Both the position numbers and the translations under genes were made by a program. From Alphaproteobacteria bacterium (GTDB taxonomy: Bacteria; Pseudomonadota; Alphaproteobacteria; SMXQ01): a stretch of DNA of 55,592 nucleotides. Location of the stretch: assembly GCA_030831315.1 (NCBI GenBank), contig JAURLI010000034.1, positions 1 through 55,592 of the forward strand, in the 5' to 3' direction. Below are positions 35,652-45,540 of this stretch, one piece after another (the stretch's first letter is position 1; the number at the start of each line of letters is the position of its first letter). The notes below the pieces were generated by a model. It was not told the DNA's origin and searched no databases. It saw nothing but the letters and a program-made list of their open reading frames with translations.

Positions 35652-36038
35652 TCAGTCGTCCCGGCGCACGCCGAGCGCCCATTGCAGACCGACGAGAGCG
35701 CCTTTCGTCCGCGGCAGGATGGTAAGTGCGAGAACCAGCGTCAGGGGCATCCACATCGACATCTGCACCCAGTCAGCGGGATGATAGAGGCGCTCGACCA
35801 CGAGCATCAGCGGCACGACGATATGGCCGACGATGAAGATGGTGAAATAGGCGGGGGCGTCGTCGGCACGGTGCGGCGCGAGCGGAGTTTCGCAGTGGGG
35901 GCAGACCGGATTGAGCTTCGCATAGCCTGAAAACAGGCGCCCCGTGCCGCAGGCCGGGCAGGTGCCGCGCAGGCCCCGCAACAGGGCAGGGAACCACGGC
36001 GGGCGGGCTTGAGTATCGGCGGAGGGGTCGAAAGCCAT
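35652..36038 (-). CDS. DUF983 membrane protein
   Basis: Small membrane protein of 128 residues. Two CxxC pairs near the N-terminus (CPACGTGRLF and CPHCETP) form a probable zinc ribbon. Two membrane helices follow (about residues 66-82 and 93-109). DUF983 members are widespread in alphaproteobacteria and often lie near cytochrome oxidase genes or rnr; the function is unknown. Here it lies about 113 bases after rnr and 1 base before the S41 protease. Confidence 0.85.
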   Translation of the reverse strand: MAFDPSADTQARPPWFPALLRGLRGTCPACGTGRLFSGYAKLNPVCPHCETPLAPHRADDAPAYFTIFIVGHIVVPLMLVVERLYHPADWVQMSMWMPLTLVLALTILPRTKGALVGLQWALGVRRDD

Positions 36039-36151
36039 GAGCGGTCCTGGACAGGCAATTGGGACGAAAAGCGCCGCCGCCCAGTCTAGGCGCCGGTCTT
36101 TAATAAATGTCTATCACGAATAGGGCAGGAATCCGGCGATTTCGAGGCCCG

Positions 36152-38389
36152 TCAGCCGCGTTTCCCGCGTTTTTTCGGTTTGCGTCGTGGCGGCGGAGCC
36201 CGCCTTGCCGTCCTGAGCCCCGGCCTTTCCAGCGGGTGGTGGCGCGTGATCGCCAGCACGAGCCCCCCGGTGACGGCGTCGGCCTCGCGGATTTCGACCT
36301 CGACCTCGTCGCCCATCGAAAAGACGATGCCGCTCGATTGGCCTTCGAGGCAGTGGCGGCGCTCGTCATGGCGAAAGCGCTCGCGGCCGAGCAGGCCCAT
36401 CGGCACCAGCCCGTCGGCGCCGAGGCCTTTCAGGCGGACAAACAGGCCAAAGCGGGTGACGCCGGTGATGCGGCCCTTCATGCGCGCGCCTGTGCGCTCC
36501 GACAGGTAGAGGGCGAGATAGCGGTCCATCGCCTCGCGCTCGGCGGACTGTGCCTTGCGTTCGGTCGCGGAAATATGTTCGCCGGCCTCGTCAAAGCCGT
36601 CGCCCGCGTCGCGGCCGGTGCCGCCCGGACCGAGCTGCCATGCCCCGATCAGCGAGCGATGCACCATGAGATCGGCATAGCGGCGGATGGGCGAGGTGAA
36701 GTGTGCATACCGCCGCAGCGCCAGCCCGAAATGGCCGAGGTTGCGCGGGCTGTAGAGCGCCTGGGACTGGGAGCGCAGGATCGATTCGTGGATCACGTCG
36801 CCGGACGCGCCTTCGCCTGCCCGCGCCAGGATATCGGCGAACTGCGCGGCGCGGGTGACTTGCCCGCGCGGCAGGGACAGGCCGAAGGTTTCGAGAAAAC
36901 CCCTCAGGGCTTCGAGCTTGGCGCCGTCGGGCGGCGGATGGACGCGGTACATGCAGGGCGCGCGCTTGGCTTCCAGCGCTTCCGCCGCGGCGACATTGGC
37001 GGTGATCATGAATTCCTCGATCAGCCGGTGCGAATCAAGCCGCACCCGTTCGCCGATCGCCGTGACCTTGCCGTTCTCGATGGTGACCTTGTGTTCGGCA
37101 AGGTCCAGTTCCAGCGTGCCGCGCCGGCGTCGTGCCGCGTCCAGCGCTGCATAGGCGGCATAAAGATTGCCGACGATTTGCGGATCGAAGCCATCGGGCA
37201 GGGCCGAGGCGTCGCCGTCGCGGGCGCGCTGGACGATGCGATAGGTCAGCCGCGCCGCGGACTTCATCAGCGCGCGCGAAAACCGCCATTCCAGCAACTC
37301 GCCGCGCGCATCGATGCGCATGTGGCAGGCCAGCACGGCGCGGTCTTCGCGGGGGCGCAGCGAGCAAAGGTCGTTTGAAAGTGCTTCGGGCAGCATGGGG
37401 ACGACGCGGTCAGGCAGGTAAACCGAATTGCCGCGCTGGCGTGCCGCACGATCCAGTGCCCCGCGTTCGCGCACGTACCATGCGACATCGGCGATCGCCA
37501 CGATCAGGCGGTAGCCGTCCTTGTTGTCTGATGCGTCATCCAAAACGGCGTAAACGGCATCGTCGAAATCGCGGGCATCTTCATCGTCGATGGTGACGAG
37601 CGGCACTTCGCGCAGGTCCTCGCGGCCTTCAATGCCGGGCGGGCGCACGGCGGCGGCCTCGTCGAGGGCGGCATCGGGGAAGGCAACGGGGATGTCGTTC
37701 GAATGAATGGCGATCAGGCCGATGGCACCGGGACTATCGACATGGCCGACGCGCTCGACGACGACCGCCATGCGTAGCTCGCCGCGCCGTTCCGCCAGCA
37801 CGCGCGCGCGCACCAGGTCGCCGGGTTCCGCCCCCTTGTCGTGGCGCGCCTCGACACCGTAGTCGTATTTCGCACGGCGGTCGGTCGGACGAATGATGCC
37901 GCGGCCTTTCTCGCGCGCAAATACGCCGATGATTTCGGCGGGGGGTGCGCCCAGCCGGCGCATGACGGTGGCGTCATAGCCGCCGTCTTCGTCTGGGGCG
38001 AGGCGGGCGAGGATTCGTTCGCCGGTCGCCAGCGCGTGGGGCTGGCCACGCAGCGGTGCCACATAGATCGGCGGCACGGGTTGCTCGGCGGGCCATTGCA
38101 CGGGCCGCGCCATCAACTCGCCGTCGGCGTCGGTGCCGGTGATTTCCAGAACGGTGACGGCGGGCACGGTGCCGGGAGCCGTAAATTTCCGCCGTCCGCC
38201 CGGAGCGAGCTTGCCTTCGGCCTGGGCCTCGCGCAGCAGGACGCGAAGCGCTGAGCGGTCCTTGCCCTTGATGGAAAAATGCCGCGCGATATCGGAGACC
38301 GATACGCGTCCGCCGTGTTCGCGGATGTAAGCGAGGATGTCGTCGCGCGAGGGGTTGCCCGGCATGCCGCGTTCGCCGCGGTTGGCCAA
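36152..38389 (-). CDS. rnr: ribonuclease R
   Basis: Processive 3'-5' exoribonuclease that degrades structured RNA. The protein has 745 residues when started at TTG 38389. This TTG is preceded by AGGAG with a 6-base spacer, and the AGGAG overlaps the topA stop codon. The ATG at 38365 has no such site, and the longer frame to 38545 merely mirrors the topA lysine-rich tail. Order: N-terminal winged helix (DDILAYIREHGGRVSVSDIA, in part), cold-shock domains, the RNB catalytic domain with TIDDEDARDFDDAV and YRVHPPPD, an S1 domain (GRITGVTRFGLFVRL), and a basic tail (RRKPKKRGKRG) typical of RNase R. Confidence 0.94.
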   Translation of the reverse strand: MANRGERGMPGNPSRDDILAYIREHGGRVSVSDIARHFSIKGKDRSALRVLLREAQAEGKLAPGGRRKFTAPGTVPAVTVLEITGTDADGELMARPVQWPAEQPVPPIYVAPLRGQPHALATGERILARLAPDEDGGYDATVMRRLGAPPAEIIGVFAREKGRGIIRPTDRRAKYDYGVEARHDKGAEPGDLVRARVLAERRGELRMAVVVERVGHVDSPGAIGLIAIHSNDIPVAFPDAALDEAAAVRPPGIEGREDLREVPLVTIDDEDARDFDDAVYAVLDDASDNKDGYRLIVAIADVAWYVRERGALDRAARQRGNSVYLPDRVVPMLPEALSNDLCSLRPREDRAVLACHMRIDARGELLEWRFSRALMKSAARLTYRIVQRARDGDASALPDGFDPQIVGNLYAAYAALDAARRRRGTLELDLAEHKVTIENGKVTAIGERVRLDSHRLIEEFMITANVAAAEALEAKRAPCMYRVHPPPDGAKLEALRGFLETFGLSLPRGQVTRAAQFADILARAGEGASGDVIHESILRSQSQALYSPRNLGHFGLALRRYAHFTSPIRRYADLMVHRSLIGAWQLGPGGTGRDAGDGFDEAGEHISATERKAQSAEREAMDRYLALYLSERTGARMKGRITGVTRFGLFVRLKGLGADGLVPMGLLGRERFRHDERRHCLEGQSSGIVFSMGDEVEVEIREADAVTGGLVLAITRHHPLERPGLRTARRAPPPRRKPKKRGKRG

Positions 38390-38399
38390 CGCCCGCTCC

Positions 38400-41066
38400 T
38401 CAGGCGTCCGAAGCAGCGTCGGCGGGTTCGGTCTTCTTGGCCGCTGCCTTTTTCGCCGGCGCTTTCTTCTTGGCCGTCTTCTTCTTTGCCGCTTTCTTCG
38501 CGGGAGCCTTCTTCGCCGGGGCCTTCTTGCCCGAGCGTTCGGCACGCGCCGCGATCAGCGCAACGGCTTGGTCCAGCGTGACGGCATCGGCTTCGGTATC
38601 GCCGGGCACCGTGGCGTTGATCTTGCCGTGCTTGACGTAGGGTCCGTAGCGGCCCGAATGCAGCGTCACCGGCTTGCCGTCGGCGGGATGCTTGCCGATT
38701 TCCTTGCCGGCGCCTCCGGCGCGTCCGCGCCCGCGGCTCTTGGCGCTGGCCAAGAGGTCGACGGCGCGGTTGATGCCGATGGTCAGCACGTTTTCGTCGG
38801 CCGGGATGGAGGCGTATTTCTTCTCGTGCTCGACATAGGGGCCGAAGCGGCCGATGCCGGCGTTGATCGGATTGCCGTCTTCGGGGTGCTTGCCGACTTC
38901 GCGCGGCAGGGAGAGAAGCCCCAGTGCCATGTCGAGGTTGACGTCGCCCGGCGATACCCCCTTGGGCAGGGAGACGCGCTTGGGCTTTTCCTTTTTCGAG
39001 GCAGCCTCGCCGAGCTGGATATAAGGCCCATAGGGACCCTTGCGCACGGTCACCATCATGCCCGAGGCGGCATCGGTGCCGAGCTCGATCGGGCCCATGG
39101 CGAGCGCGGTTTCGGTTTCGTCGTCGGAGCCGTCGACCGAAAGGCGCTTGGTGAAGCGGCATTCGGGATAGTTGGAGCAGCCGATGAAGGCGCCGAACTT
39201 TCCGAGCTTGAGGCCGAGGCGCCCGTTGCCGCAGCCCGGGCATTTGCGCGGTTCGCTGCCGTCGGCGCGGGCCGGGAAGAAGTGCGAACCCAGGTCTTCG
39301 TCCAGTACATCGATCACGTTGGTGATCGTCAGGTCCTTGGTGCCATCGACGGCGCCCGCGAAGTCGCGCCAGAACTCGCCCAGGAACTTCTTCCAGTCGG
39401 CGCGGCCGTTGGAAATATCGTCGAGCAGGTTTTCCAGCTGCGCAGTGAATTCGTATTCGACGTAGTGCTGGAAGTAATTGGTCAGGAAGGCGGTGACGAC
39501 GCGGCCGCGGTCCTCGGGAATGAAGCGGCGGCTGTCGAGGCGCACGTAGTTGCGTTCCTGCAGCACCGAAAGGATCGAGGCGTAGGTGGACGGACGGCCG
39601 ATGCCCAGTTCTTCCAGCTTCTTAACCAGCGACGCTTCGGTGTAGCGCGGCGGCGGCTGGGTGAAATGCTGTTCGGGCTTTACCTCGCCGAGCGTCAGGC
39701 TGTCACCTTCCTTGACCGGGGGCAGGACGCGGTTTTCCTCGTCGCCTTCGCCGCTGGGATCGTCACGGTCCTCGCGGTAGAGCTTGAGGAAGCCCGGGAA
39801 GGCGATGACCGAGCCGGTGGCGCGCAACTGGGTGCCGGTGCCATCGGCGACGTCGACGCCGACCTGATCGAGGCGCGCGCTCGACATCTGGCAGGCGATG
39901 GCGCGCTTCCAGACCAGCTCATAAAGGCGGAACTGTTCGTCCTCCAAGTACTTGCGCACCTGGTCGGGGCGGCGGCGCATGTCCGTGGGGCGCACCGCTT
40001 CGTGCGCTTCCTGGGCATTGCGGGCCGAGGAACGGTAACGGCGCGGATGCTCGGGCAGGAAGCTCGGGCCGTAATCCTGCTCGATCAGCCCGCGCGCGGC
40101 GCCGATCGCCTCGTTGGCGAGGTTGACCGAGTCGGTACGCATGTAAGTGATGAGGCCGACGGTGTCGCCGCCGATATCGACGCCTTCATAAAGGCGCTGG
40201 GCGACCTGCATGGTGCGCCGCGCCGTGAAGCCGAGCTTGCGCGAGGCCTCCTGCTGAAGCGTCGAAGTGGTGAAGGGCGGCGGCGGGTTGCGATGGGTTT
40301 CCTTGCGCTCGACCGAGGTGACGGTGAAGCGGCCGCGGCCTTTTTCGATTTCGCCGACGGCACCCTTGGCGGCCGTTTCGTCGCCGAGGTCGTACTTGCC
40401 GAGTTTTTTGCCCTGCAACTGCGTCAGGTGCGCGGTGAAAGAGGCACCCGCATCGCTTCCGACCGCAAAGCCGGCGTCCACGGTCCAGTATTCGCGCGCC
40501 CTGAACAGTTCGATTTCAGCTTCACGTTCGCAGATCAGACGCAGCGCCACCGATTGCACGCGGCCGGCCGAGCGCGACCCGGGCAGCTTGCGCCACAACA
40601 CCGGCGACAGCGTGAAGCCCACGAGGTAGTCGAGCGCGCGGCGGGCGAGGTAGGCCTCGATCAGCGGCTGGTCCAGCTCGCGCGGATGCGCCATCGCATC
40701 GAGCACGGCGGACTTGGTGATTTCATTGAAGACGACGCGCTTGACCGCGACGCCCTTGAGGACACCCTTGGCGCGCAGCAGTTCGAGAACGTGCCAGGAG
40801 ATGGCTTCGCCCTCGCGGTCGGGGTCGGTGGCGAGCACCAGGGTATCGGCGCCCTTGAGGGCGGAGGCGATGGCATCGACGCGGGCGGCGGCCTTGGGCT
40901 GCAGCGCCCAGCTCATGGCGAAGTCTTCGTCAGGCCGCACCGAACCATCCTTCGGCGGCAGGTCGCGGACATGGCCATAGGAGGCCAAAACCGTGTAATC
41001 CGACCCGAGATACCGGTTGATGGTCTTGGCTTTGGCCGGAGATTCGACGACGACGACGTTCATCAT
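38400..41066 (-). CDS. topA: DNA topoisomerase I
   Basis: Type IA topoisomerase of 888 residues that relaxes negative supercoils. The TOPRIM domain begins VVVESPAKAKTI and includes the acidic motif ATDPDREGEAISWH. The catalytic Tyr is in LITYMRTDSVNL. One C4-type zinc finger is seen (CPGCGNGRLG and CSNYPEC), followed by repeats of the topo_C_Rpt type (GPYGPYIQLGE, GRFGPYVEHEKKY, GRYGPYVKHGKI). The last 45 residues are a Lys/Ala/Pro-rich tail. Start is one of two adjacent ATGs (41066 or 41063). rnr is coupled directly after it. Confidence 0.97.
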   Translation of the reverse strand: MMNVVVVESPAKAKTINRYLGSDYTVLASYGHVRDLPPKDGSVRPDEDFAMSWALQPKAAARVDAIASALKGADTLVLATDPDREGEAISWHVLELLRAKGVLKGVAVKRVVFNEITKSAVLDAMAHPRELDQPLIEAYLARRALDYLVGFTLSPVLWRKLPGSRSAGRVQSVALRLICEREAEIELFRAREYWTVDAGFAVGSDAGASFTAHLTQLQGKKLGKYDLGDETAAKGAVGEIEKGRGRFTVTSVERKETHRNPPPPFTTSTLQQEASRKLGFTARRTMQVAQRLYEGVDIGGDTVGLITYMRTDSVNLANEAIGAARGLIEQDYGPSFLPEHPRRYRSSARNAQEAHEAVRPTDMRRRPDQVRKYLEDEQFRLYELVWKRAIACQMSSARLDQVGVDVADGTGTQLRATGSVIAFPGFLKLYREDRDDPSGEGDEENRVLPPVKEGDSLTLGEVKPEQHFTQPPPRYTEASLVKKLEELGIGRPSTYASILSVLQERNYVRLDSRRFIPEDRGRVVTAFLTNYFQHYVEYEFTAQLENLLDDISNGRADWKKFLGEFWRDFAGAVDGTKDLTITNVIDVLDEDLGSHFFPARADGSEPRKCPGCGNGRLGLKLGKFGAFIGCSNYPECRFTKRLSVDGSDDETETALAMGPIELGTDAASGMMVTVRKGPYGPYIQLGEAASKKEKPKRVSLPKGVSPGDVNLDMALGLLSLPREVGKHPEDGNPINAGIGRFGPYVEHEKKYASIPADENVLTIGINRAVDLLASAKSRGRGRAGGAGKEIGKHPADGKPVTLHSGRYGPYVKHGKINATVPGDTEADAVTLDQAVALIAARAERSGKKAPAKKAPAKKAAKKKTAKKKAPAKKAAAKKTEPADAASDA
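38430..38535 (-). repeat. lysine/alanine-rich coding repeat at the topA 3' end
   Basis: This part of topA encodes irregular repeats of AKKAPAKKA type: about 20 Lys in 36 residues, similar in composition to histone H1 tails. Low-complexity basic tails also occur on topoisomerase I of other high-GC bacteria. They are thought to aid DNA binding. Confidence 0.85.
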
Positions 41067-41175
41067 CCGCTCTGTTGGTTGCGGCCCAAGAGGCGCCCGA
41101 AAGCCCATTCAATAGGCGGCCGCAACGGTCAACAAACGGTTAGCGCCCGGCCACAGGGGCCGTTAGATGGGGGAT

Positions 41176-42324
41176 TCACTCTTGAAAAGCAAGGGAAACT
41201 TGCCCGCCGGGGTGGCGGGTGAGCCGTCCGGCCAGCTCCAGCTCCAGCAGGACAAGGGCGACGTCCCGGGGCGGAAAGCCGCTCAGACGCACGATTTCGT
41301 CGATCCCGACGGGGGCGGCACCAAGCAGGTTTGAAATATTATTTCGTGTTTCTTCAGACAGGTCGCCGTCTGCCCCGTCGGCGGGGCCGGGCGCCATATA
41401 AGAGGTGCCGCCGGGTTCGGTCATGGACCGGCGCAGGAGGTCGCCCAGGACCTCGATAACGTCGTCCGCACCCTGGATCAGGGTGGCGCCGTCGCGGATC
41501 AGGCCGTTGGTGCCCTGGGCGCGGGGATCGAGCGGATTGCCCGGGACGGCGAGCACCTCGCGCCCCTGTTCGCCCGCCAGCCGCGCCGTGATCAGGGAGC
41601 CCGAACGCAGCGTCGCTTCGACCACGACGACGGCGCTCGAAAGCCCGGACACGATGCGGTTACGGACCGGGAAATGCCGGGCCGTCGGTTGCTGGCCCCA
41701 GGGCTGCTCGGACACAAGCGCGCCTTCGGTGGCAATCGATCGGTAAAGGGTTTCGTTTTCGCGCGGATAGATCCTGTCGACGCCGCCGGCCATGACGGCG
41801 ACGGTGCCGCTGGCGAGCGCGCCGCGATGGGCGGCGGCATCCAGCCCCCGGGCGAGGCCGGAGACAATGATGTAGCCGGCCGCCCCGACGCCGCGCGCCA
41901 GCGTTTCGGCGAATCGCATGCCGAGTGCCGAGGAATTGCGCGCGCCGACAACGGCGACCATCGGCTTGGCCAGAAGATGCGCGTGGCCGAGGACGGAAAG
42001 TACCGCGGGCGCATCGGAAAGTGCGGCAAGGGGTTCCGGGTAGTCGGCATCGCCGAGGACGATCAGGCGTCCGCCCGCATCGGTCAGGGCCTCGATCTCG
42101 CGTTCGGCGGCATTGCGAGGCAGGAGTTTGATCGCGCGGCGCAGGCCCCCGCGCCTTGCCATGTCGGGCAGCGCATCGAGCGCCGCCCCGGCCGAGCCGA
42201 AACGCGCGAGAAGCTGGCGGAAGGTGACCGGCCCGACATGTTCCGAACGGATCAGCCGCAGCCGGTCGAGTCGTTCCGCATCCGTGAGCGGTCGTGTCTC
42301 GGCCACGGCCGGACGGTGCGGCAA
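41176..42324 (-). CDS. dprA: DNA-processing protein DprA
   Basis: Loads RecA onto incoming single-stranded DNA during natural transformation; it is also conserved in bacteria not known to be competent. The 382-residue protein has an N-terminal SAM-like region (RLRLIRSEHVGPVTF), then the Rossmann-fold DprA core (VAVVGARNSS, SGLARGLDAAAHRGAL, FPVRNRIVSGLS) and a C-terminal winged-helix-like domain (about residues 315-380). The start is TTG 42324, and GTG 42306 is an equally possible choice. It follows plsY on the same strand, as in many proteobacteria. Confidence 0.94.
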   Translation of the reverse strand: MPHRPAVAETRPLTDAERLDRLRLIRSEHVGPVTFRQLLARFGSAGAALDALPDMARRGGLRRAIKLLPRNAAEREIEALTDAGGRLIVLGDADYPEPLAALSDAPAVLSVLGHAHLLAKPMVAVVGARNSSALGMRFAETLARGVGAAGYIIVSGLARGLDAAAHRGALASGTVAVMAGGVDRIYPRENETLYRSIATEGALVSEQPWGQQPTARHFPVRNRIVSGLSSAVVVVEATLRSGSLITARLAGEQGREVLAVPGNPLDPRAQGTNGLIRDGATLIQGADDVIEVLGDLLRRSMTEPGGTSYMAPGPADGADGDLSEETRNNISNLLGAAPVGIDEIVRLSGFPPRDVALVLLELELAGRLTRHPGGQVSLAFQE

Positions 42325-42348
42325 CCTCAGGTAGAAGTCAATAAGGGC

Positions 42349-42960
42349 TCAGGCGTCGGGCGACTTGCGGCCGATCCTCGGTTCCTCGCCATGCCACAGG
42401 CGCACGATATTGGTGCGGTGGCAGGCGACAACGAGAAGGGCGATGAATGCGGCCAGCACGGCGACGCGGGGGCCGGAGAATACCCACGCGTAGACGGGCA
42501 GCAATGCCATGGCCAGCAGCGCGGCGAGCGACGAATAGCGGAAGATCGCAGCACTGGCCGCCCAGGTGACGAGCGCGGCGAGCCCTGCCGGCCAGCATAC
42601 CGCCAGCATGACGCCGAAGGTCGTCGCCACGCCCTTGCCGCCCTTGAAGCCGAGCCAGACAGGAAAGACATGGCCGACGACGGCGCCGGCGGCGGCGAAA
42701 TGGGCGACCGGTTCGCCGTAGCGCAGGGCGAAGAGGACCGGCACCGCACCCTTGAGCGCATCGAGCACCAGCGTCAGCGCGGCGATGCCCTTGCGCCCGG
42801 TGCGCAACACGTTGGTGGCGCCGATATTGCCCGAGCCGATGGCACGGATGTCGCCGAGCCCGGCGATGCGCGTGATGATCAGCCCGAAGGGGATCGAGCC
42901 GCAGATGTAGCCGCCGAGCGCGCCGGCAATGATAAGGGCGATGGCGCCGAAACCGGTCAT
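42349..42960 (-). CDS. plsY: glycerol-3-phosphate acyltransferase PlsY
   Basis: Integral membrane acyltransferase of 203 residues that moves an acyl group from acyl-phosphate (made by PlsX) to glycerol-3-phosphate. The three family motifs are present: GSIPFGLIITR, GSGNIGATNV and GFKGGKGVATTFG. Five membrane segments are evident. The start ATG 42960 has AAGGA about 8 bases upstream, inside the pyrC-like gene end; ATG 42969 would overlap that gene. It is 1 base after the dihydroorotase-like gene. Confidence 0.95.
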   Translation of the reverse strand: MTGFGAIALIIAGALGGYICGSIPFGLIITRIAGLGDIRAIGSGNIGATNVLRTGRKGIAALTLVLDALKGAVPVLFALRYGEPVAHFAAAGAVVGHVFPVWLGFKGGKGVATTFGVMLAVCWPAGLAALVTWAASAAIFRYSSLAALLAMALLPVYAWVFSGPRVAVLAAFIALLVVACHRTNIVRLWHGEEPRIGRKSPDA

Positions 42961-42961
42961 G

Positions 42962-44260
42962 TCAGGCATCCTTCGCGCAATGAACGGTGCGCCCGCCGAA
43001 GACCGTGCGCTGGCAGCGTCCCTGCACCGGGCGGCTGTCGAACAGGGTATTGCGGGATTTCGAGGCGAGCGCGTCCTCGCGGATCACCCAGGGGCGGTCG
43101 GGATCGATGACGACGAGGTCTGCGCGCGCGCCACGGGTCAGGGTGCCGGCGGGCAGGCCGAGCAGGCGCGCCGGCGCCGAGGTTACCTTCGCGATGGCGG
43201 CGCCGAGGCTCAGGACCTTGTTGTGATAGAGCTCGAGGGTGATCGGCAGCAGGGTTTCCAACCCGATGGCGCCGGCCATCGCTTGGGCGAAGGGCAGGCG
43301 CTTCGAATCGGGGTCCTGCGGATTGTGGTCGGAAGCGATCACGTCGATGGTGCCGTCGCGCAGGCCCTCGACCACGGCCTTGCGGTCGTCTTCAGAGCGC
43401 AGCGGCGGCGACAGCTTGGCGAAGGTGCGGTAATTGCCGATCGCGGTTTCGTTCAGGCCGAAATAATGCGGCGAGGTATCGCAGGTGATCTTCATGCCGC
43501 GGGCCTTGGCCTTGCGGATCGCATCGATGCCCATGGCTGTAGAAACATGGGCCGCGTGGTAGCGCGCGCCGGTCGTGGCGACGAGATGCAGGTCGCGTTC
43601 GATCATCATCACTTCGGCGCAGGGCGGAATGCCCTGAAGGCCGAGGCGCGTGGCGTATTCGCCGTCGTTGATCTGCCCGCCGCGGGCGAGCGAAGGTTCT
43701 TCCGGGTGCTGGATGATCAGCGCGTCCCAGGAAGTCGAATAGGCGAGCGCGCGGCGCAGCAGCACGGGATCGGCGATGGCTCGGGTGCCGTCGGTGAAGG
43801 CGATGGCACCTGCTTCGCGCAGGAGGCCGATCTCGGTCAGCTTTTCGCCCTTGGTGCCGACGGTGAGAGCGGCATAGGGAAAGAGGTTGATCAGGCCGGT
43901 TTCGCGCCCGCGCTCGATCATGAATTCGACCAGCGCCACATCGTCGATGACGGGATTGGTATTGGGCAGCGTGACGATGGTGGTGACGCCGCCCGCGACC
44001 GCGGCGGCAGCGGCACTCGCCACGGATTCCTTGTGGGTTTCACCCGGTTCAGGGACAAGCGCGCGCATGTCGACAAGTCCCGGTGCCAGTACCTGGCCTT
44101 TGCAGTCGATAGTCTCGATCCCTGAGGGAACGCCGTCCCTGAACAGGGCGGTGCCGACGTCGGCGATGCGTTCGCTCTCGACCAGCAGGGCGCCCTTGGC
44201 ATCCAGGCCATTGGCCGGGTCGATCAGGCGGGCATTGATGAAGGCGGTGCGGGCGGTCAT
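42962..44260 (-). CDS. dihydroorotase-like protein lacking the HxH metal motif (PyrC'/PyrX type)
   Basis: Amidohydrolase-fold protein of 432 residues, clearly related to type I dihydroorotase. Active enzymes have His-x-His after the first strand (xDxHxHxRxPG); here the segment reads [13 protein letters not shown], so Arg66 and Leu68 replace both metal ligands. Other landmarks persist in part: HPEE, HAAHVST, SPHYF and IASDHNPQ (usually TDHAPH). This matches the non-catalytic PyrC' subunits that hold ATCase together in Pseudomonas-type PyrB-PyrC' complexes. It overlaps pyrB by 4 bases (ATGA), which supports a complex. A catalytic dihydroorotase should be encoded elsewhere. Annotation as plain pyrC would probably mislead. 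Confidence 0.85.
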   Translation of the reverse strand: MTARTAFINARLIDPANGLDAKGALLVESERIADVGTALFRDGVPSGIETIDCKGQVLAPGLVDMRALVPEPGETHKESVASAAAAAVAGGVTTIVTLPNTNPVIDDVALVEFMIERGRETGLINLFPYAALTVGTKGEKLTEIGLLREAGAIAFTDGTRAIADPVLLRRALAYSTSWDALIIQHPEEPSLARGGQINDGEYATRLGLQGIPPCAEVMMIERDLHLVATTGARYHAAHVSTAMGIDAIRKAKARGMKITCDTSPHYFGLNETAIGNYRTFAKLSPPLRSEDDRKAVVEGLRDGTIDVIASDHNPQDPDSKRLPFAQAMAGAIGLETLLPITLELYHNKVLSLGAAIAKVTSAPARLLGLPAGTLTRGARADLVVIDPDRPWVIREDALASKSRNTLFDSRPVQGRCQRTVFGGRTVHCAKDA

Positions 44261-45498
44261 GCGCGGCTCCTCGCATCCATCCAGGGCAGGTTGGCGGTCA
44301 CCGCTTCAAGGCAGGCCATGCGCACGGCGACGCCCATCTCGACCTGTTCGGTGATGACGGAACGCTCCACGTCGTCGGCGACGGCGGTATCGATCTCGAC
44401 GCCGCGGTTGATCGGGCCGGGATGCATGATCAGCGCGTCGGGCTTGGCGTTGGCGAGCTTGTCGTAATCGAGCCCGTAGAAATGGAAGTTCTCGCGCAGG
44501 GACGGCACGTAGGTGCCGTGCATGCGTTCCAGTTGCAGGCGCAGCATCATGACGATGTCGCAGTCCTTCAGGCCCTGGCGCATGTCGTGGAAGATTTCGA
44601 CGCCCATGCGCGCCATCGAGCGCGGCACCAGCGTCGGCGGGCCGACGACACGCACGCGCGCCCCCATGGTGGTCAGCAGATGAATGTTCGAGCGCGCGAC
44701 GCGGCTGTGGGCAACGTCGCCGCAGATAGCGACAATCAGGCCGCCGATGCGGCCCTTGCGGCGGCGGATGGTCAGTGCATCGAGCAGCGCCTGGGTCGGA
44801 TGTTCGTGGCTGCCGTCGCCGGCGTTGATGACCGAACAGGTGACCTTCTGCGACAGAAGCTCGACCGCGCCCGAATGGGGGTGGCGCACGACCAGCACGT
44901 CGGGATGCATGGCATTGAGCGTCAGCGCGGTGTCGATCAGGGATTCGCCCTTCTGGATGGACGAGGTGGCGACCGACATGTTGATGACGTCGGCGCCGAG
45001 ACGGAGGGCGGCGAGTTCGAAGGACGTGCGCGTGCGCGTCGAATCCTCGAAGAACAGGTTCATCACCGACAGCCCGCTCAGCAGGTCGGCCTTGCGGCGG
45101 CTGCGCGACATGTCGACGAAGCCGTTGGCGCGGTCGAGAAGATAGGCGATCTCGTCGCTGGACAGGCCTTCGATGCCGAGAAGGTGGCGGTGGCGGAAGC
45201 GGGTGGGGTCTGCGGGCTGGGTCATCTGGCTTGCGGGTTCGCGTTTGCGCGGGGCGGAAGATAACGCCGCTGCGGCTTCGGTGCCATGAAAGAAGTCCTC
45301 GGGCACAAGGGTAATGCCGCGCCGGGCCGCCTCGGCGATCAGGCGGGCATGGTGGCGGGCGGGGATGCGCCCGTCGGTGCCGCCGCGCGCGCGGGGGTAG
45401 GTCCAGCGGTGGACGTTGGAGACATGAATCCCGACCATTTCGGCCACCGCGTCGGGGCCGCCGCACTTGCCGATGACATGGGTCGCAGGATCGAGCAT
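44257..45498 (-). CDS. pyrB: aspartate carbamoyltransferase with N-terminal helix-turn-helix domain
   Basis: Catalyses carbamoyl phosphate plus aspartate to carbamoyl aspartate, the committed step of pyrimidine synthesis. The ATCase part (residues 92-413) has the carbamoyl-phosphate motif [11 protein letters not shown] (STRTR at 153-157), [12 protein letters not shown] and [12 protein letters not shown]. In the same frame, with no stop, residues 1-70 form a separate domain: HVIGKCGG, then a helix-turn-helix ([17 protein letters not shown]), then [18 protein letters not shown] and PEDFF. This resembles Cro/YdaS-like repressor domains. An internal ATG at 45225 would give a normal 322-residue ATCase but has no ribosome-binding site; a TTG at 45534 is an upstream alternative start. 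The HTH part cannot be made alone, because no stop follows it. The stop overlaps the PyrC'-like gene. Confidence 0.85.
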   Translation of the reverse strand: MLDPATHVIGKCGGPDAVAEMVGIHVSNVHRWTYPRARGGTDGRIPARHHARLIAEAARRGITLVPEDFFHGTEAAAALSSAPRKREPASQMTQPADPTRFRHRHLLGIEGLSSDEIAYLLDRANGFVDMSRSRRKADLLSGLSVMNLFFEDSTRTRTSFELAALRLGADVINMSVATSSIQKGESLIDTALTLNAMHPDVLVVRHPHSGAVELLSQKVTCSVINAGDGSHEHPTQALLDALTIRRRKGRIGGLIVAICGDVAHSRVARSNIHLLTTMGARVRVVGPPTLVPRSMARMGVEIFHDMRQGLKDCDIVMMLRLQLERMHGTYVPSLRENFHFYGLDYDKLANAKPDALIMHPGPINRGVEIDTAVADDVERSVITEQVEMGVAVRMACLEAVTANLPWMDARSRA

Positions 45499-45540
45499 GG
45501 GGGGCAGGCTGCCAAAGCGGACAGCCGGCTTCAAGGGTTA

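Noticed and set aside
38390-38545. An Arg-rich N-terminal extension of rnr
   Set aside because: It is the frame-shifted image of the Lys/Ala-rich topA tail. The start at TTG 38389 explains the gene fully.
38337-41222. A 961-codon open frame on the plus strand opposite topA
   Set aside because: It lies exactly antisense to a well-supported topoisomerase I with all motifs. Long antisense frames are expected in high-GC DNA, and the translation has no recognisable domain.
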